NCBI GenBank assembly: GCA_003255025.1
Contig: QANY01009387.1
Span: forward strand, 620,001-684,000
DNA: 64,000 nucleotides
Source of the DNA: Datisca glomerata
Lineage: Eukaryota; Streptophyta; Magnoliopsida; Cucurbitales; Datiscaceae
Direction of reading: 5' to 3'
Shown here: positions 1 through 12,429 of the stretch, piece after piece
Numbering within the stretch: position 1 is the stretch's first letter
How the letters are laid out: every line of letters starts with the position of its first letter
The notes under the pieces: generated by a model
Seen by the model: only the letters and a program-made list of their open reading frames with translations
What the model was told of the DNA's origin: nothing
Database searches by the model: none
Translations under genes and position numbers: made by a program

Positions 1-34
1 CATTCTGTTTTATCTATTTCTTTTTTAATCTCTC

Positions 35-859
35 TCAATGAGTAGTTGATCCATTTTCAACACCTAAACCATACAATACACCTGCATACTTCTCCAATGA
101 ACCACTGAAGAAATTCTCCTTCAACTTCCTGAATGTACAAGATGTGAGCAAACTATCAGAACCCGCTTGATGACAAATCCCAATTCTCTCTACCTCCAAC
201 AGCTCTGCCAGCTTGTTCAATCCACCATGAAGGCTGTTGCAGAACTTCATCAAATGCTTAATGTCGTATAAGGTTGGGAAGTACATATTGATCAAACTAA
301 AGAACTCCACTTGTGTGTCAGGCAGATTCTGGCACGTCAAGACTTTAAGCAAATATCCAAAATCATATCCACTGTGGAATGTAACCCAATGAACACTATC
401 ATTCAACACAATTCCAGATGACATTAGCAATTCCCCAAACCGCTTTGAGTCAATTCCGTTATCGTTGTTCTTGTTGAAATCGATACCACTCTGGCGCAGA
501 AGTTCGATTGAATCATTGGCAAAGACGTCCTCGTTGACATTGAATTCCCGAAAATTGAATTGCCAAATACACTGCTTGTCAGTTCCACATGTTGGCAAGT
601 TCCCCTCTTCGTCAGAAAATGTGAGCCCTAGCTGAATTAATTTCAACATATTCACGTTATCTCTCAGAGTCTGGTAATGGTAGTCATAGTTGTTCTTGAA
701 GGTGCCTACAGGACGTAGAACGATGCCAGGGAACTCAGTGTCCATAGCGATATAGGGATAATCGTCGACAATTTCACGAATCAAACCAAATTCCTCTTCA
801 AGATTGTCATTCCACACCTCGCGAATTTGGATCGAATCACTTTTTGGTAACAGCGTCAT
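35..859 (-). CDS. CAF1: CCR4-associated factor 1 (CAF1/POP2) deadenylase, intronless
   Basis: A 274-residue protein in one uninterrupted frame. It belongs to the CAF1/POP2 family, the DEDD-type 3'-5' exoribonuclease subunit of the CCR4-NOT complex that shortens mRNA poly(A) tails in the cytoplasm. All catalytic acids are visible: D40 and E42 in MDTEFPG, D166 in HSGYDFGYL, and D235 with H230 in HQAGSDS (DEDDh type). Length matches plant CAF1 proteins (about 270-280 residues), and the many Arabidopsis CAF1 paralogues are likewise mostly intronless, so this fits a working gene. The ATG starts 13 codons before the conserved EVW segment. The C-terminus (GSTTH) is short and degenerate, as is usual here. 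Which of the plant CAF1 paralogues this is cannot be told by eye. Confidence 0.95.
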   Translation of the reverse strand: MTLLPKSDSIQIREVWNDNLEEEFGLIREIVDDYPYIAMDTEFPGIVLRPVGTFKNNYDYHYQTLRDNVNMLKLIQLGLTFSDEEGNLPTCGTDKQCIWQFNFREFNVNEDVFANDSIELLRQSGIDFNKNNDNGIDSKRFGELLMSSGIVLNDSVHWVTFHSGYDFGYLLKVLTCQNLPDTQVEFFSLINMYFPTLYDIKHLMKFCNSLHGGLNKLAELLEVERIGICHQAGSDSLLTSCTFRKLKENFFSGSLEKYAGVLYGLGVENGSTTH

Positions 860-1310
860 CGGGACTCAAATCTCCGGGACAATGTTTCCCTCAGTCGGTC
901 GGTTCAAAACCAAATCCACGCAAATCTCAAATCTCACAGAAGCTTAATAGATCTCTCCCGAATACAATCAAATTTAAGCAGATCTGCAACCATTCCATAT
1001 AGAAATTATCCTCAAAACACCCCAACAAAAAAGCTAACAGATGTATGTGACAACGAATACGAGGAACAATGATCAGAAATTCAACAAAAACCCAAGTAAC
1101 AGATGTATGCGTCAGAAACAAAATCTAACCTCAAATCAGAGAAATTTCGAGAAATGATAAACTGGTATAAATTTGTCAAATCGCAGATTCTAGATAGAGG
1201 AACAAACATCTAGCAAACAACGGATGATCTAAAAACTCTTTTGCAGACATCTCAAACTCTCTAGGGCTCCAATAAAAAGCTCCTGAGGGCGGCGAAGAGG
1301 CAAGAAATGA
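860..1310 (-). promoter_or_regulatory. CAF1 5' leader and probable core promoter region
   Basis: This stretch lies upstream of the CAF1 start on the minus strand. It has leader-like composition, more GC-balanced near 1220-1310 than the AT-rich DNA beyond. A 5'-UTR intron is possible, because plausible splice-like sites occur, but I cannot fix its ends. A 64-codon open frame here (927-1121, minus) shows no family features and is taken as chance. Confidence 0.35.
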
Positions 1311-1775
1311 ACGGAAAAAATGCCTTTTAGGTCAAAATTGGGATACAGATTTTTTTTTTTTTGTATTTTTGTTTTTTGTCTATTTTGTATTTTCGTTAAA
1401 ATAAATGCTTCTCTCAGTAATTTTGATTGCTCCTGAGAAAATAAAAGGAAAATTAAATTCTGGGGAGATACTTTTTAGAGAGAAAAAGAAGGGTTGTTTT
1501 CCTTCCCGCTCACCTTCTCGTAGAGAGAATTTAATAAATAAAGGGGGGAGAAAAAGAAAAGCAATTGTTAAAAAATAAAAAGAATTAAGAAAAATATGTG
1601 AGAGATTTAAAAGAGAGATGGATGCGGAATATGAGGCTCGAAAATAATGTTAAAAAAATAATAATAAGTTGCTTTTCTATAAAAGGAGAGTGAGGAAAAA
1701 TAGAATAAAAAGTTAGAATATTAAATCAGGTATATTTTGTCATCAAAATGTTATTTTTAACGAAAAACGGGAACA
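1311..1775. other. AT-rich intergenic DNA, no gene seen
   Basis: Low-complexity A/T and GA-rich sequence with homopolymer runs around 1350-1370. No coding frame, RNA or repeat termini recognised. Confidence 0.5.
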
Positions 1776-1886
1776 AATTGAATTGACTCAGTTGGTTAAG
1801 TACTCGCACTTATACTCTAGAGATCGTGTGTTCGAATCATATTCTCTCATTCCCCTTAAAATTTATACTATAACTTCGACAAAAAA
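1776..1886 (+). mobile_element. tRNA-derived SINE-like element
   Basis: The sequence contains a Pol III-type A box (tgactcagttgg, 1784-1795) and, about 30 bp on, a B box (gtgtgttcgaatc, 1826-1838) in tRNA-like spacing. It is followed by unrelated sequence and an A-rich tract (about 1881-1886). The body does not fold into a full tRNA cloverleaf: the anticodon arm is not convincing. This is the structure of a plant tRNA-derived SINE. The 5' end and tail are approximate, and no target duplication was confirmed. Confidence 0.5.
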
Positions 1887-2561
1887 ATGAAAATGAACGA
1901 GGTCCGCATGGTCGGATTGAAGGCGGGTGTACGTGCTTAGCTGTGAAATGCTTAACCGTGGGCCATTTCCTGTTTTGATTTTTTTATTCGTTTCCCACTC
2001 TTATATATGAAGTATAGGAAAATAATTTTTAGACAAATTTTTTCATGTAGTTTCTTAGTTAATCCTATAACACCGCTTAAAAGTACATCACACTTGCGCA
2101 TGATCAATGAGCTGATAAAAAGTGGGTAGCAACTATCAAACAGAAAGATAATATCTGGAGTAAAAAAGATGCATAAAGCTAAGAGTGTTGATGTGGCGAT
2201 CAATGTAATAAACAAATAGTTGAATCTGGTCAAAGCAGTTATTATAACCGCCATGTTCTTGTTAACAAATCTAGATTTAGATTTTATCTCTGTCAACTAT
2301 GAAAAGAAAGCTCATAAATACAATCATATGTATCGAAGGACAGACAATCAATACACGTTATTTTCGTAATCGTTTCTTGTAGTCAGTCTTGAATTCATTC
2401 TAAGTTCAAATTAAGTAGATGAGATAAATCATGTACAAGTTGGTACTTTCATTGAGAGGTTCGAGAAATACACTCACGAGGTACTGAGCCACTTTGAAAT
2501 CTGAAAAGAAAAATTCCTATAATAGGTCAAGCGCTGCCCAAAGCGTTGAGAATAGGGTTAC
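1887..2561. other. Intergenic DNA, no gene supported
   Basis: Contains a 114-codon minus-strand open frame (1952-2296) with hydrophobic stretches but no recognisable family, codon signature or promoter. I treat it as chance. The segment from about 2440 may be the leader of the gag fragment that follows. Confidence 0.35.
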
Positions 2562-3990
2562 AATGTCGACTCAACCAGAGCAGCAAAACCTGGAGATCCA
2601 AGCAACACATTTGAGGATATCTTAGTGAGAATGGGTAAACCTTGACAATCAAAACATTGAAACTCGCTGTGAAACTCTACAAGAACAAGTAGTCACACTA
2701 CAACGTGAAGTGGTATAGAATCATACTGAACTTAGTCAACATTTACATGTATGTGAAATAAGAAGGCTGGAGAAACCCAACGATTGGGGGGAGAACCAAG
2801 GCAACGCAACTCTAGAACGGATGGCGCAGCGACATTCAGTTCATAAATCTTGTCCGCCTCACTCCCGAATAAGTTCGTGGCATCAAAGTCCAAGTATTAC
2901 ATTGGGAAGACGAATCTCGTTGACCACCTACACAGATTTAGGCAGATGATAGTGTTGTATCAGCATGTAGATGAACTCATGTGTAGGATGTTTCCCACCA
3001 TCTTGGACGGGAGCGCTCTCAAATGGTATCATTCTTTCCCTTCTTGCTCTATAGCTAAATTTTCTGTCAAGTTTTTTGTCTCTTTACATGTGCGACATAC
3101 TGATCCGTCATAGAGGATTCTGAATACCTTTTGATAATTTCAATCAAGAAGGAGAATTGTTGCATGACTAAAACCAACAGTTCAAGGGAAAATGTGCAAT
3201 GTAGAGGATTGTGATGACCGCATGGCAAGGGTAGCTTTCAGAAGGGGACTTAGACCCTCAGTCGTCATTGTTCGAGGACATATAAAGGGAAAAGTCATTT
3301 ACTATGACGAAAACGTTATTAAGGGCATATACTTATATCAATCAAAAAAGAGGAACAAAAAAGTATTATGAGGTTGTCCGAACAATGGGCTACCGACCAA
3401 GGCAGTGCAGGCAAGCAGAGGGCTGAAGCATTGACAATGGAGACAAACATGGTTGGAACAGACGAGACAAGAGGCTTCGAGGATCTGAGCAGGCCAGTAG
3501 AAAAGAAAAGACTTACACTACGCTATCCATGTCCGTCAACTATATCCTCTAGGAAAGAAAAGATGAACCTTGGTTGAAAATGTTACCACCTCTTAGAAGA
3601 GAGTCTGTCGAGATGACAAAGCCACTCATTCCATAAAAGCAATGAGCATATGACAAAAGATTGCTGTCAACTCAAGGATTACATAGAATAATTGATCGAT
3701 AAAAGACCATCTGAAATAATATGTGTTCATGCTTGAACCTAGGCAGGGTGAGGAAAGCACATAATGAAGATAAATGACAGAACCACTACGCATCATAGAT
3801 ACAATAGTTGTTGTGACAAAGCTTGAGAGAACAACCCAGAAGGAACGGAAGCTTGCTTAGAAAGAAAATGACGGCATATAGCGATGAGAAATGGAACATG
3901 GCCTCAATAATGCCTCTATTATATTTGATGACAACGAAGATAACCAGACCATAAAAGACCCTTTTCGGCCTCATAGCTGAAATGTTTTAC
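2562..3990 (+). pseudogene. Decayed Ty3/gypsy gag and start of protease region
   Basis: An ATG at 2562 opens a gag-like frame (MSTQPEQQN...) that soon breaks. A coiled-coil-like stretch (ETRCETLQEQVVTLQREVV) follows near 2655-2715. The frame at 2850-3113 matches the retrotransposon gag domain pattern: HLHRFRQMIVLYQ, CRMFPTILDGSALKWYHSFP. At about 3625-3690 the translation HMTKDCCQLKDYIE resembles the H-x(n)-C-x-QLKD-IE segment typical of plant gypsy gag. Near 3905-3965, IIFDDNEDNQTIKDPFRPH resembles the region preceding the gypsy protease. Several stops and frameshifts separate these pieces, and no reverse transcriptase follows. It is a truncated, dead insertion with no LTRs located. Confidence 0.75.
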
Positions 3991-4689
3991 CCAAAAGGAG
4001 GCAAAGTATGTCTTAGCAAAAATTCATGAAGGAATTGATGACAATCACATCAGGGGAGGATCCTTAGCACATAAAGTACTCCACGAAGGATACTACTGAC
4101 CCAAATACAAGCATAATCAAATGAATACATCAAGAAATGAAACGAATGATAAAGCTCACCACATCTGAAATGACATTTAAAAAGAGTGGTTGATCATACA
4201 CATATATACGACAATCACATTGTGATCTCCTTCTCTTTCTCTAGCAATGGAATTTCAACCAATACGTATATTTTTCTCGATATCAACCCTATATCTTTCT
4301 CTCTATCACAATATCTCTCTATGTGATTATCCCAAGTTGTTGCTGATATGGGTCTTGCTCTATCCTTTTGTGTCTGGTAGGCCTTAGTTGTTTACTAATG
4401 TCGTCTCAGCTCCGTCATCTTCATCGCAACTATGTCCTCGTGATAGTCGATCTCCTTCGTCGTTGTTGCAAGCTCGCAGGTTCCTCGTCATTGTTGGAGG
4501 CTCCCAAGTCCTTCGTATCTGCCGTTGCACATTTGCAACCCCTCCTCTAGAGAAGATAAATTAGTGTCATATTGTAAATAAATTTCTTATTATCATTTTC
4601 ATCCATCATTGGATACTATAGATATTTTAGTACTATTATGGAAGAAACTAGTTACATTTTATTCCATTAGTCAAAATGTACGTGATTCG
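3991..4689. other. No gene seen; end of gypsy remnant and pyrimidine-rich DNA
   Basis: About 4200-4560 is rich in C/T tracts (repeated tctctct). It contains only a short 60-codon frame without family features. No termini or RNA genes recognised. Confidence 0.4.
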
Positions 4690-5825
4690 CACATATTCAA
4701 CAAAGTTAAAATATACATATAATTTTAATTGATGTTAACATTGAAATTAATACATCATCTTTACAGTGTACTCTACATCTAAACTAAAAGTAAAATAGTG
4801 ATAATATTCAATTTTCTGTAATATTAAAATTATGATGCTATTTCAATAGTATATAAAGTAACTTTATTTCATCAATTTGTAAATTCTTAAGAATAATTAG
4901 ATCATACTAAGAGATATTTTCTCATAATCAAAATATATTAATGTATTTCTATAAATTCATTTATATGAATTGTCATGTTACAGATAATAGAAATATACGA
5001 AATATTCAATTTATAAATTTATAATGAACAAATTAATATTGACTTATAATTGAATATTTATTATAAAATATCTTGAAATCAATATACAGATATTCACATC
5101 TCTTATTACGTAAGATCATAAAGTATTTTATTTTGAAACTACAAACAAATTATTGTTGAATAAAAAATAAAATATTATCAAATGAATTAAATGAAAAAAA
5201 GGTGAAATACTTAATTTGTATTATACTTTAATAGACTTTAAATAGTAAAAAAGAGAATCAAAAGTTTCTCCTATTTAAGTTCATTTTAATATAGATGTGA
5301 AATATGTGTTTCACACGCGTTAAGTAATATAAAATACATGTTAATTTAAAATTAATATAAATATTGAAATAAATACACCATCTGTAAAAATTATTCAAAA
5401 TCTAAACTGAAAGTAAAGTAATAGTAACAATCAATACACTAACTTATTTATAATATTATTGAAATTGTACTTTATAACAATGTTTTTTGAAAAAAATATG
5501 GAAGCATATTAAAAAATTTGTCACATTCTGTCATATTAGGAGATTATTTATTTTATTAGAAAATATCTATAATAATTATTTATATGAATTTTTATATTAT
5601 GATAACATATATATTACATAATATTTAATTATATAGATTTCTAAGAAATAAATTATTGTTGACTAAAAATAAGCATAATGTAACTTATGGATACTTCGTT
5701 TTTATATGTGTAATCTTATGGATACTTACGTTTTTAATTTTACAAACTATTTTCAACATATTATTATTGAATAGAAAATAATAGTCTCCACTATATGAAT
5801 TATATTAAATGATAAAATATGTGAG
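4690..5825. repeat. Two diverged direct copies of a ~0.55-0.6-kb AT-rich unit
   Basis: Copy 1 (about 4690-5285) and copy 2 (about 5290-5825) align in the same order. Each begins near a cacgcg/cacgtg-like motif, followed by a block sharing catctaaactaaaagtaaa-type sequence (about 4775 and 5400), then a ttatatgaatt block (about 4970 and 5580) and a tattgactaaaaat-like block. Identity is clearly below that of a recent duplication. Together with the next two entries this looks like a nest of non-autonomous Helitron-like elements, but no rep/helicase sequence is present. Confidence 0.5.
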
Positions 5826-6385
5826 ATTACATGTGCGGTGCACGTGATATGTACGGTTTATTATTTTGATTGTTTCTTATACATTACTTATTCATATAAA
5901 AAACTTTGAATAAACACATTTATTAGTAAATAAAATTAGAAAACTACAATTATACTTTTATGTTTTTTAGTCTTACTCACCAAAATATTTCTAATTAAGT
6001 TCATCATGCTAGAAGAACATTCTTTATACATTTTTTTTAGTTTTAAGTTTTAGGATATTATTTCTTTGATTTCTATGTGATAAATGAACTAAAAATATAT
6101 TTTTATTCTTTTATTGATTGATTGAATTTTTCTAATATATATCTTAATGACAAAATAACTTAGTATATTCTCATGTCTTAAAATAATTTTTAAATTAGAA
6201 ATGATAAGAAATTAAAAGTTTACTTAAGAATACATCATTTGGAGAAATGAGAAAATAAGAAAAATTAACAATTGGTGATGCACAACTAATAGACTCAATT
6301 GACAATTTTAAAATTATAAAATAAATAGTGGATGAAATAGTCTAAAATGATTTTTCTTCTCATCCCACTTTTAATGTATTAAAGA
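5826..6385 (-). repeat. Left arm of a ~550-bp inverted repeat (Helitron-like)
   Basis: The reverse complement of this segment aligns along its whole length with 7321-7862. Matching anchors include taaaagtgggatgagaag at the inner end, gacatgagaatata, attagaaaaattcaatc, actaataaatgt and, at the outer end, a hairpin-prone sequence around cacgtgcaccgcac. The outer hairpin and the inner tatattaaaagtg terminus resemble the 3' and 5' ends of plant Helitrons. Confidence 0.6.
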
Positions 6386-6526
6386 TTATGATTAAATATT
6401 AAGATATATATAGATGTAAAGTCAGTATATAAATTAGTTTTAGCGTTGTAAGTAATTTAATGGCTGTATGCAAATAATTTATTTCCCTTGTACTCTATGT
6501 CTATTTTCATTAAATATCACAAATGA

Positions 6527-7320
6527 TCTATAATATATTAAAAGTGGAAAGAGAAGTATAATCATTTTTTGACATTTTATCCACTTATTATTGATACATT
6601 ACCTACAATAATCTTCTAATTTACATGTATCATTTAATAATTGATTGTTTTTACAAATGTAATAAATTGATCAAAGTGGCATTAACTTTTAATTCATTAA
6701 CCTATTTTATGAATTTAGAAAAAATAAGTAATGAATAAATAATTTTTAAGCTAATTTTAATTCGATAGTTTTGAATAAACTTTAACAAACTATTTAAAAA
6801 GTTATATGAAAAACTACATCTATGTACTAATTTATTTTAATATGAAGTGAATTATCTCTATAAAGTATAAATAATATGATTTAATATATAATTTAATTAT
6901 AACACATTTTTAAAAATCTTAATTATGCTATATTTTATATGTCAGTATAATTAGGGTGCCATATAAATATAGTTACACAAAATTTATAAATAAAATATAA
7001 ATTTGCAACACAAACAAAAAATATAAAGATCAAGTTTAAACTAAAATGTGAAATTGATAATTTAATTATCAAGACATCATTTTTTCTTTTAAATTCTGAA
7101 AGCATATTTCCGCTATTTTCTCTTATTTTTTTTGAACACATGCACAATGTGGAGATGAGAAGTAAATATTACTGTCGGATTTTTACTCTCATAAATTAAA
7201 AAATAATTGGGTGCTAAATATATTTTATTTTCAATTCATATAAACAAAACATTTCTATAAGTAATAATTTTAGCTGAAAATATACAGATTCAATTTTACA
7301 TGCATTGCACGTGCATATTG
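6527..7320 (+). mobile_element. Possible short Helitron-like element between the inverted arms
   Basis: Begins tctataatatattaaaag (a TC start followed by the tattaaaag motif that also opens the flanking arm). It ends just after a short palindrome-containing motif (atgcattgcacgtgcat, about 7301-7317) of the kind found near Helitron 3' ends. The expected CTRR end is not clean (ctac), and A/T target insertion cannot be proved in this AT-rich DNA. The 70-codon minus frame 6935-7147 has no recognisable content. Confidence 0.35.
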
Positions 7321-7862
7321 ACTACTATATTAAAAGTGAGATGAGAAGTAGAATCAAATTTAGAATATTTTATCCACTTCTTATTTTATAATTTTAAAAT
7401 TACCATTCATTCTATTAATGATGCATAATTATTAATGATAATTTTCTTCTTTTCTTATTTCTAAAAAAATGTATCTCTTGAGCAAAGTTTTTTTTTAATT
7501 TTTAGACATGAGAATATATTAAGTTATTTCATCGTTAAGATATATTAGAAAAATTCAATCGATAATCAGTTAAAGAATAAAACATATTTTTAGTTTATTT
7601 ATCAATAGAGATCAAAGAATAATATACTAAAAGAATCTAACTAAAAATGTATAGAAGATATTTTTCTAGTATAATTATCTGAATTAAAAATATTTTAATG
7701 AGTGAGACTTATAAAAAACATAAAAATTATAATTGCAGTTTTCTAAATATATTACTAATAAATGTATCTTATTCAATTTTTTTTTTAATTTTTATGAATA
7801 AATAATATATAAAAAAATTAAAATAATAAAAACGTATATATCACATGTATCACACGTTTAAT
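7321..7862 (+). repeat. Right arm of the ~550-bp inverted repeat (Helitron-like)
   Basis: Partner of 5826-6385 in opposite orientation. It starts ctatattaaaagtgagatgag and ends with a motif around tatcacatgtatcacacg. The two arms differ by many substitutions and small indels, so they are old or are separate insertions of one family in opposite directions. Confidence 0.6.
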
Positions 7863-8261
7863 TTTACCGGTTTACATTGGTCAATTTCATATAGAGAGTT
7901 TTGGGTCAATCCAATTTAGTCAATAAAAATATTTCCAAAAAAGGTTGTTTTAAGAAAAAAACATGATAAATATGAAAATCATGATTACATTTTTTATGTA
8001 ATGAATTTTAAATTTTTTTTATCCATATTAATGTATTGTGCAAAACAGTGCCCGACATGAAAATGCGTGGATAAGATTTTATCATGAAAGAATTATTGAG
8101 TCACATGTCACCATTATTTCTCGCGGGACAGATTCATAAATGGTACGATCATTACCGTCCAATCGATCATTTTTAGTCGGTCATTTAAGTATTATAAGAT
8201 TACTAATTATTTGAAGTTATCCCTTCTCAGAAAAAAAAAATGAGGATCTCAATTCACAGCC
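7863..8261. other. AT-rich DNA upstream of RPS12, no gene seen
   Basis: No coding frame or repeat termini recognised. Sequence becomes GC-balanced only near the RPS12 promoter. Confidence 0.4.
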
Positions 8262-8603
8262 CATTTCTGATTCAATGAACTCAGGCCCATTGAGTGACAC
8301 CGGTAATCATAAGCCCAATATAGGTGCGATGCCCTAATTTCTAGAGAGATTTTAGGGTTTTGGGTTTACCATATAAAACTTCCTTCTGTTCTTTTTCATC
8401 AGTTTGCCGTAACATCAGAAATCAGTGTGCACTTATCCTACTTCGTCGTCAAGGTCAGCTCCCCCCCTCTCCCTCTCTCACGATACACGCAGTCACGTAT
8501 AGTATGGTAAAACATAGGTATGTGAAGCTGTTATTGGATCTAATTTTTCTTTGCTTTGTGTTGCTGCAGAGAAAAGGGTTTTGAATTCAACAAGGAAATA
8601 ACA
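8262..8603 (+). promoter_or_regulatory. RPS12 promoter and 5' UTR with site II motifs and telo-box-like motif
   Basis: Three GCCCA/GGCCCA core motifs lie close together (cagcccat about 8265, aggcccatt about 8284, aagcccaat about 8312). These are the site II elements (TGGGCY or its reverse complement) common in plant ribosomal-protein promoters, where TCP factors act. Gattttagggttttggg near 8350 resembles the telo-box (AAACCCTAA) seen beside site II motifs, and a TATA-like catataaaac follows (about 8371). A leader intron appears to end at the ttgctgcag acceptor (8569). Its donor is uncertain: the candidates are a gtcagc at about 8452 and a gtatgtg at about 8519. Confidence 0.7.
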
Positions 8604-10448
8604 ATGTCAGGGTAAGTTTTATTTTCTAAATTCTGAGGATACTCAGAAATGGTTGCTAGAATTGTCTTTTTTCCCCTTTCAATTAAATATTACTGTTGAT
8701 TTTTTATTAACACCTTCTATTTCTGTTTATGAAATTTGTTTGAGCATTTTAGCGTTTCTATTATTTTTTTTTTTGGAATTACAACATCATTAATTGAATG
8801 CCCAACATTTAGTTGTATTATTTAGTAATAGGGTAAAGTTTAACATTGGCTTGAGGTTTCATTTAGGTATACATAAACAAAAGGCTTATGGCTAATTCAT
8901 AAACAAAAGCTATATGGGTTTCAACTCGGTGGCAAAATGACGTTTCATAACGTGACATAGGAATTTCGTTTCTGTTCTGTAGGCTAAGATGAAGTTTGTT
9001 GCTATGTTCTGAGCATGATAGTAAGTGGTTACTTCTATGATTTGCTAGTTGTTAAGTACTTTGGATTTGAGTTTTATTTCCAAAACAATGGGATTGCCTT
9101 TGGTTCATTTTACAGATGAAAGAAAGTCATAAGAACAACACTTCTAAGACTAAGAAGATGAATATTTCTATTTGTTATCTGCATTCCATTTCAAGTGTAC
9201 TAATCGTTATTGTTGAGCAAGGATTTGAGGTTTGAGAATGTAAGCTTCTTTCTAGAAAACTGGTCGAAGTATGGTAGAGAATTTTTGCTGGATTGGTATA
9301 GTAGTGATGGAGTTGCCTGTCATCCACATTAATATTTTTTGGTAAAGAATTATGCATATAAGTTTGGGAAGGAGTATATTTTACTTGTTTTAATTTCTTC
9401 TTTGCAGTGACGAGGGTGCTGTTGTAGTCGAAAATCCTGCACCAGCTTTAGGTGAGGATATGGACATCATGACAGCCTTGCAGCTTGTGCTTAGAAAATC
9501 ACTTGCTCACGGTGGGCTTGCTCGCGGTGTACATGAGGGTGCAAAAGTTATTGAGAAGCACGCTGCCCTGCTTTGTGTCTTGGCAGAAGACTGTAACCAG
9601 CCTGACTATATTAAACTGGTCAAGGCACTTTGTGCTGATCACAACGTAGATTTGATGACGGTCCCAAGTGCAAAGACTCTTGGTGAATGGGCTGGTGTAA
9701 GTGCTTGATTTCGTTTTGAGAAGCATCTTTCTGGCTTATAATTAAAAAACCTCTGGTGATTTACTATCTAATTTAAGAAGCTTCTGCTGATTTGAACTTT
9801 ATTTTTCAGAATTTTAATCTTTTGTTAGATGAGATGAAAGTTACTTGCAGCTTATAGACAATGTTTTGTTTCTAGTTCCTTGTTTGTCAATCCTACAAAC
9901 TGTATTCTTGAGTACTCTTCCCTTGATTTTTTTTAAAAAAACTGTCTTTTGAGTTGTCTTTTGACTTCTCTAGGACTATGTATGGTACGGATGAATGTTA
10001 TGAGTATGATGACATTTTGTCGCCCTTGAAACCTTTCCCTTATGATGATTTACATTTTAAGCTACTTTTTTGGTTGGATTGGAAAATCTAGAACACAGTT
10101 TTAGTTTTGAGGTTAAACCATTAGAACTATATCAAGTTGCTGATTCCTCATTATTGAGATGAGTCTTGGACTGTAATTTCCATTATGAATTGTTCTAAGG
10201 GTGATATGATTGGACTCTTCATGCAGCTGTGCAAGATTGATTCTGAGGGGAAAGCTAGGAAGGTTGTTGGATGCTCCTGTGTTGTAGTGAAGGTAAATTT
10301 GCAGTTGAATTTCAGATAAAAATGTTTTAAATTTCTGTTAGTCTAAGCTTTAATTTTGATCCATATGTTTGTGAATGGACATTTGCAGGACTTTGGTGAG
10401 GATCATCCCGGACTTCATACCGTGCGAGCACATATAAAATCAAATTGA
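8604..10448 (+). CDS. RPS12: 40S ribosomal protein S12 (eS12), four coding exons
   Basis: Coding exons are 8604-8611, 9408-9696, 10227-10292 and 10389-10448. They have GT-AG borders and sum to 423 bp, giving 140 residues. Exon 1 supplies only MSG, split in the third codon. The product starts MSGDEGAVVVENPAPALGED and contains the eS12 core ([72 protein letters not shown]) and ends VRAHIKSN. eS12 belongs to the L7Ae/L30e fold family and sits in the beak of the small ribosomal subunit. Length agrees with plant eS12 (about 140-145 residues), and no stop or frameshift is seen. High, constitutive expression is expected from the site II promoter. Confidence 0.95.
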
Positions 10449-12394
10449 GTATCAATTGTTCTGAATTTGATGTAATCTTTTGTTTTTCCATATTCATCAG
10501 TAGGGGTCCTTTATGACCATTTGTTGGTCTTACCCTAGAGTTTTTTGTCAGGTTTACAAGTATTCCCAAGCAAGATATTTGGCACTGTGTTTTATCTCTG
10601 TAACTTGGAGAAGGCACATCGAGTGTGGCGTCCAATTGAGTTATTACGTAATCCATCGAGCAGTCTGAATAATACCGTATTTAATTAGCTCTGTTCAATT
10701 GTTTGGAGCCTTTTAAGTAATTATACTCTGTTCAATTGTTTTTGTCGTTTGACTTAGTGTATTCTTAAATTTTTTAATTAAAGTTATTGAATGTCGATCA
10801 CTTCCTATTTGTTCGTAATTCTGAGGGAACTCTTATTTAACAGTTGCTATCAACTACAAGTAGCTCTGATGCGTGTTATTGTTTTACACTAATGGTGTGT
10901 TGATGAGTGTTTGTAACTAAAATACTATTTCATATTCATCTTGTATAAAATAGTTAAGTAGGTGTTTATTTATTTGCATTTTGATGCATTTTAGAAAATA
11001 TTTGAATGTCTTTTTTGTAAAAATGTTGTTAAATATCAAAATGTACTTTGAATAACAATATTATTATTCACATAAACTAGACATTTTCCACGTAGATAGT
11101 AAACAGATAGAAATGTAATCACTATAGCAAAGAAACAAATAATCTCTTGAAGGATGATTCAAGATAACATTTGATTTATATGTACAATGGCTTTATTATC
11201 AAAAGAAGGCCTACTATACATCATAATATATGATATCTTTGCAAGTCTATTTCCTTTCATTGTTTTCTCTTTTTACCTGATCAAAAAGAGGATTCTCATA
11301 ATAGTTTAAAGTAATTATTTGAATAAAAAAATCATGTGAAATTTATAACAAAAATCACATCAATTCTGGTGGAAATCATACTATATAGAGTTTGATGCAA
11401 GTTTTTCTATGAGGTGACCCATTTATAAGTAGCAAAAGGTTTCAATGTGAAAGAGGGAATTAGGTGTTTTTACATATAGATTGTTTAGTAGGTAAATATA
11501 AAGCAGTTGTAAAACGTACTTAATACTCAAATTTTTGTCGGACATTAGTTTATGACACAAAAGTGATTCAATTCCGCAAGTGTGGTTTAGATTTGAGATG
11601 TTTTACTTGTCCCGTTCTATAAGGTTTTCGATTATAAAATATTATGTGTTGGCATCCTTCTGCTTGATTTATGTCTCTCTATCTCTCTCTGATTGATAGG
11701 CTCCATTGTTTTCTTTGTTTATATGAAGTTGATGGCTGATCTTACTTTTTGTTTCTTTTGAGCTTTAAAGATATTGGTCATCACGGAAATATGAGAGGGG
11801 TGGAGGGATTTGTTTGGAACATGTCACTTTTCAGTGGTTGTGTTATACGGAAGTTCCAGGCAAATAAGCAGGTACAATGAGAATTGAGAATCACATGTTT
11901 ACATGAGATACCATTGGATATAATATAAAAATTAAAAAAAAAACATGTATTTGTTAAAAAATTGAGAGAGATGACACATAAAATGGTTTGTATAGTAATT
12001 GAATGGAAGTTGACTTGTCTAGTGCATTTTCTTTGCTCATGGGAAAAATACAAAATGGGTGCAAGAGTGGGTAGAAGGCTGTCTAGATTTGAATGAAAGA
12101 ATTAATTAAAGGGCCATTTGTTCAATATTTAAGTCCAAAAATGTGATTTGCATAGATCGTATACAACAACAAAGTTTTCCCAAAATTAGCAACAACCCTT
12201 CTTCTCCTACTCTACTCCTCCTTTCTCACCAACCTTATATCCTAAATATATCAGTTACCTAATCGATTAGCTTCTGCTTTAGTTTTATCCACACTCACCA
12301 CAACTATACCAACTTTTTCCTCTCTCTCTTATCCTATCACCATATTCACCAACTCTATCATGAACACTTAATTACAATTCTATGTACTTGCTTG

Positions 12395-12429
<35 letters not shown>

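Noticed and set aside
1952..2296. 114-codon minus-strand frame with hydrophobic stretches, possible small membrane protein
   Set aside because: No recognisable family, no promoter or codon pattern. AT-rich DNA easily gives hydrophobic chance frames.
9990..10150. Possible C/D-box snoRNA in RPS12 intron 2 (atgatga ... ctga motifs)
   Set aside because: Spacing, terminal stem and guide complementarity were not convincing; the motifs are short and common.
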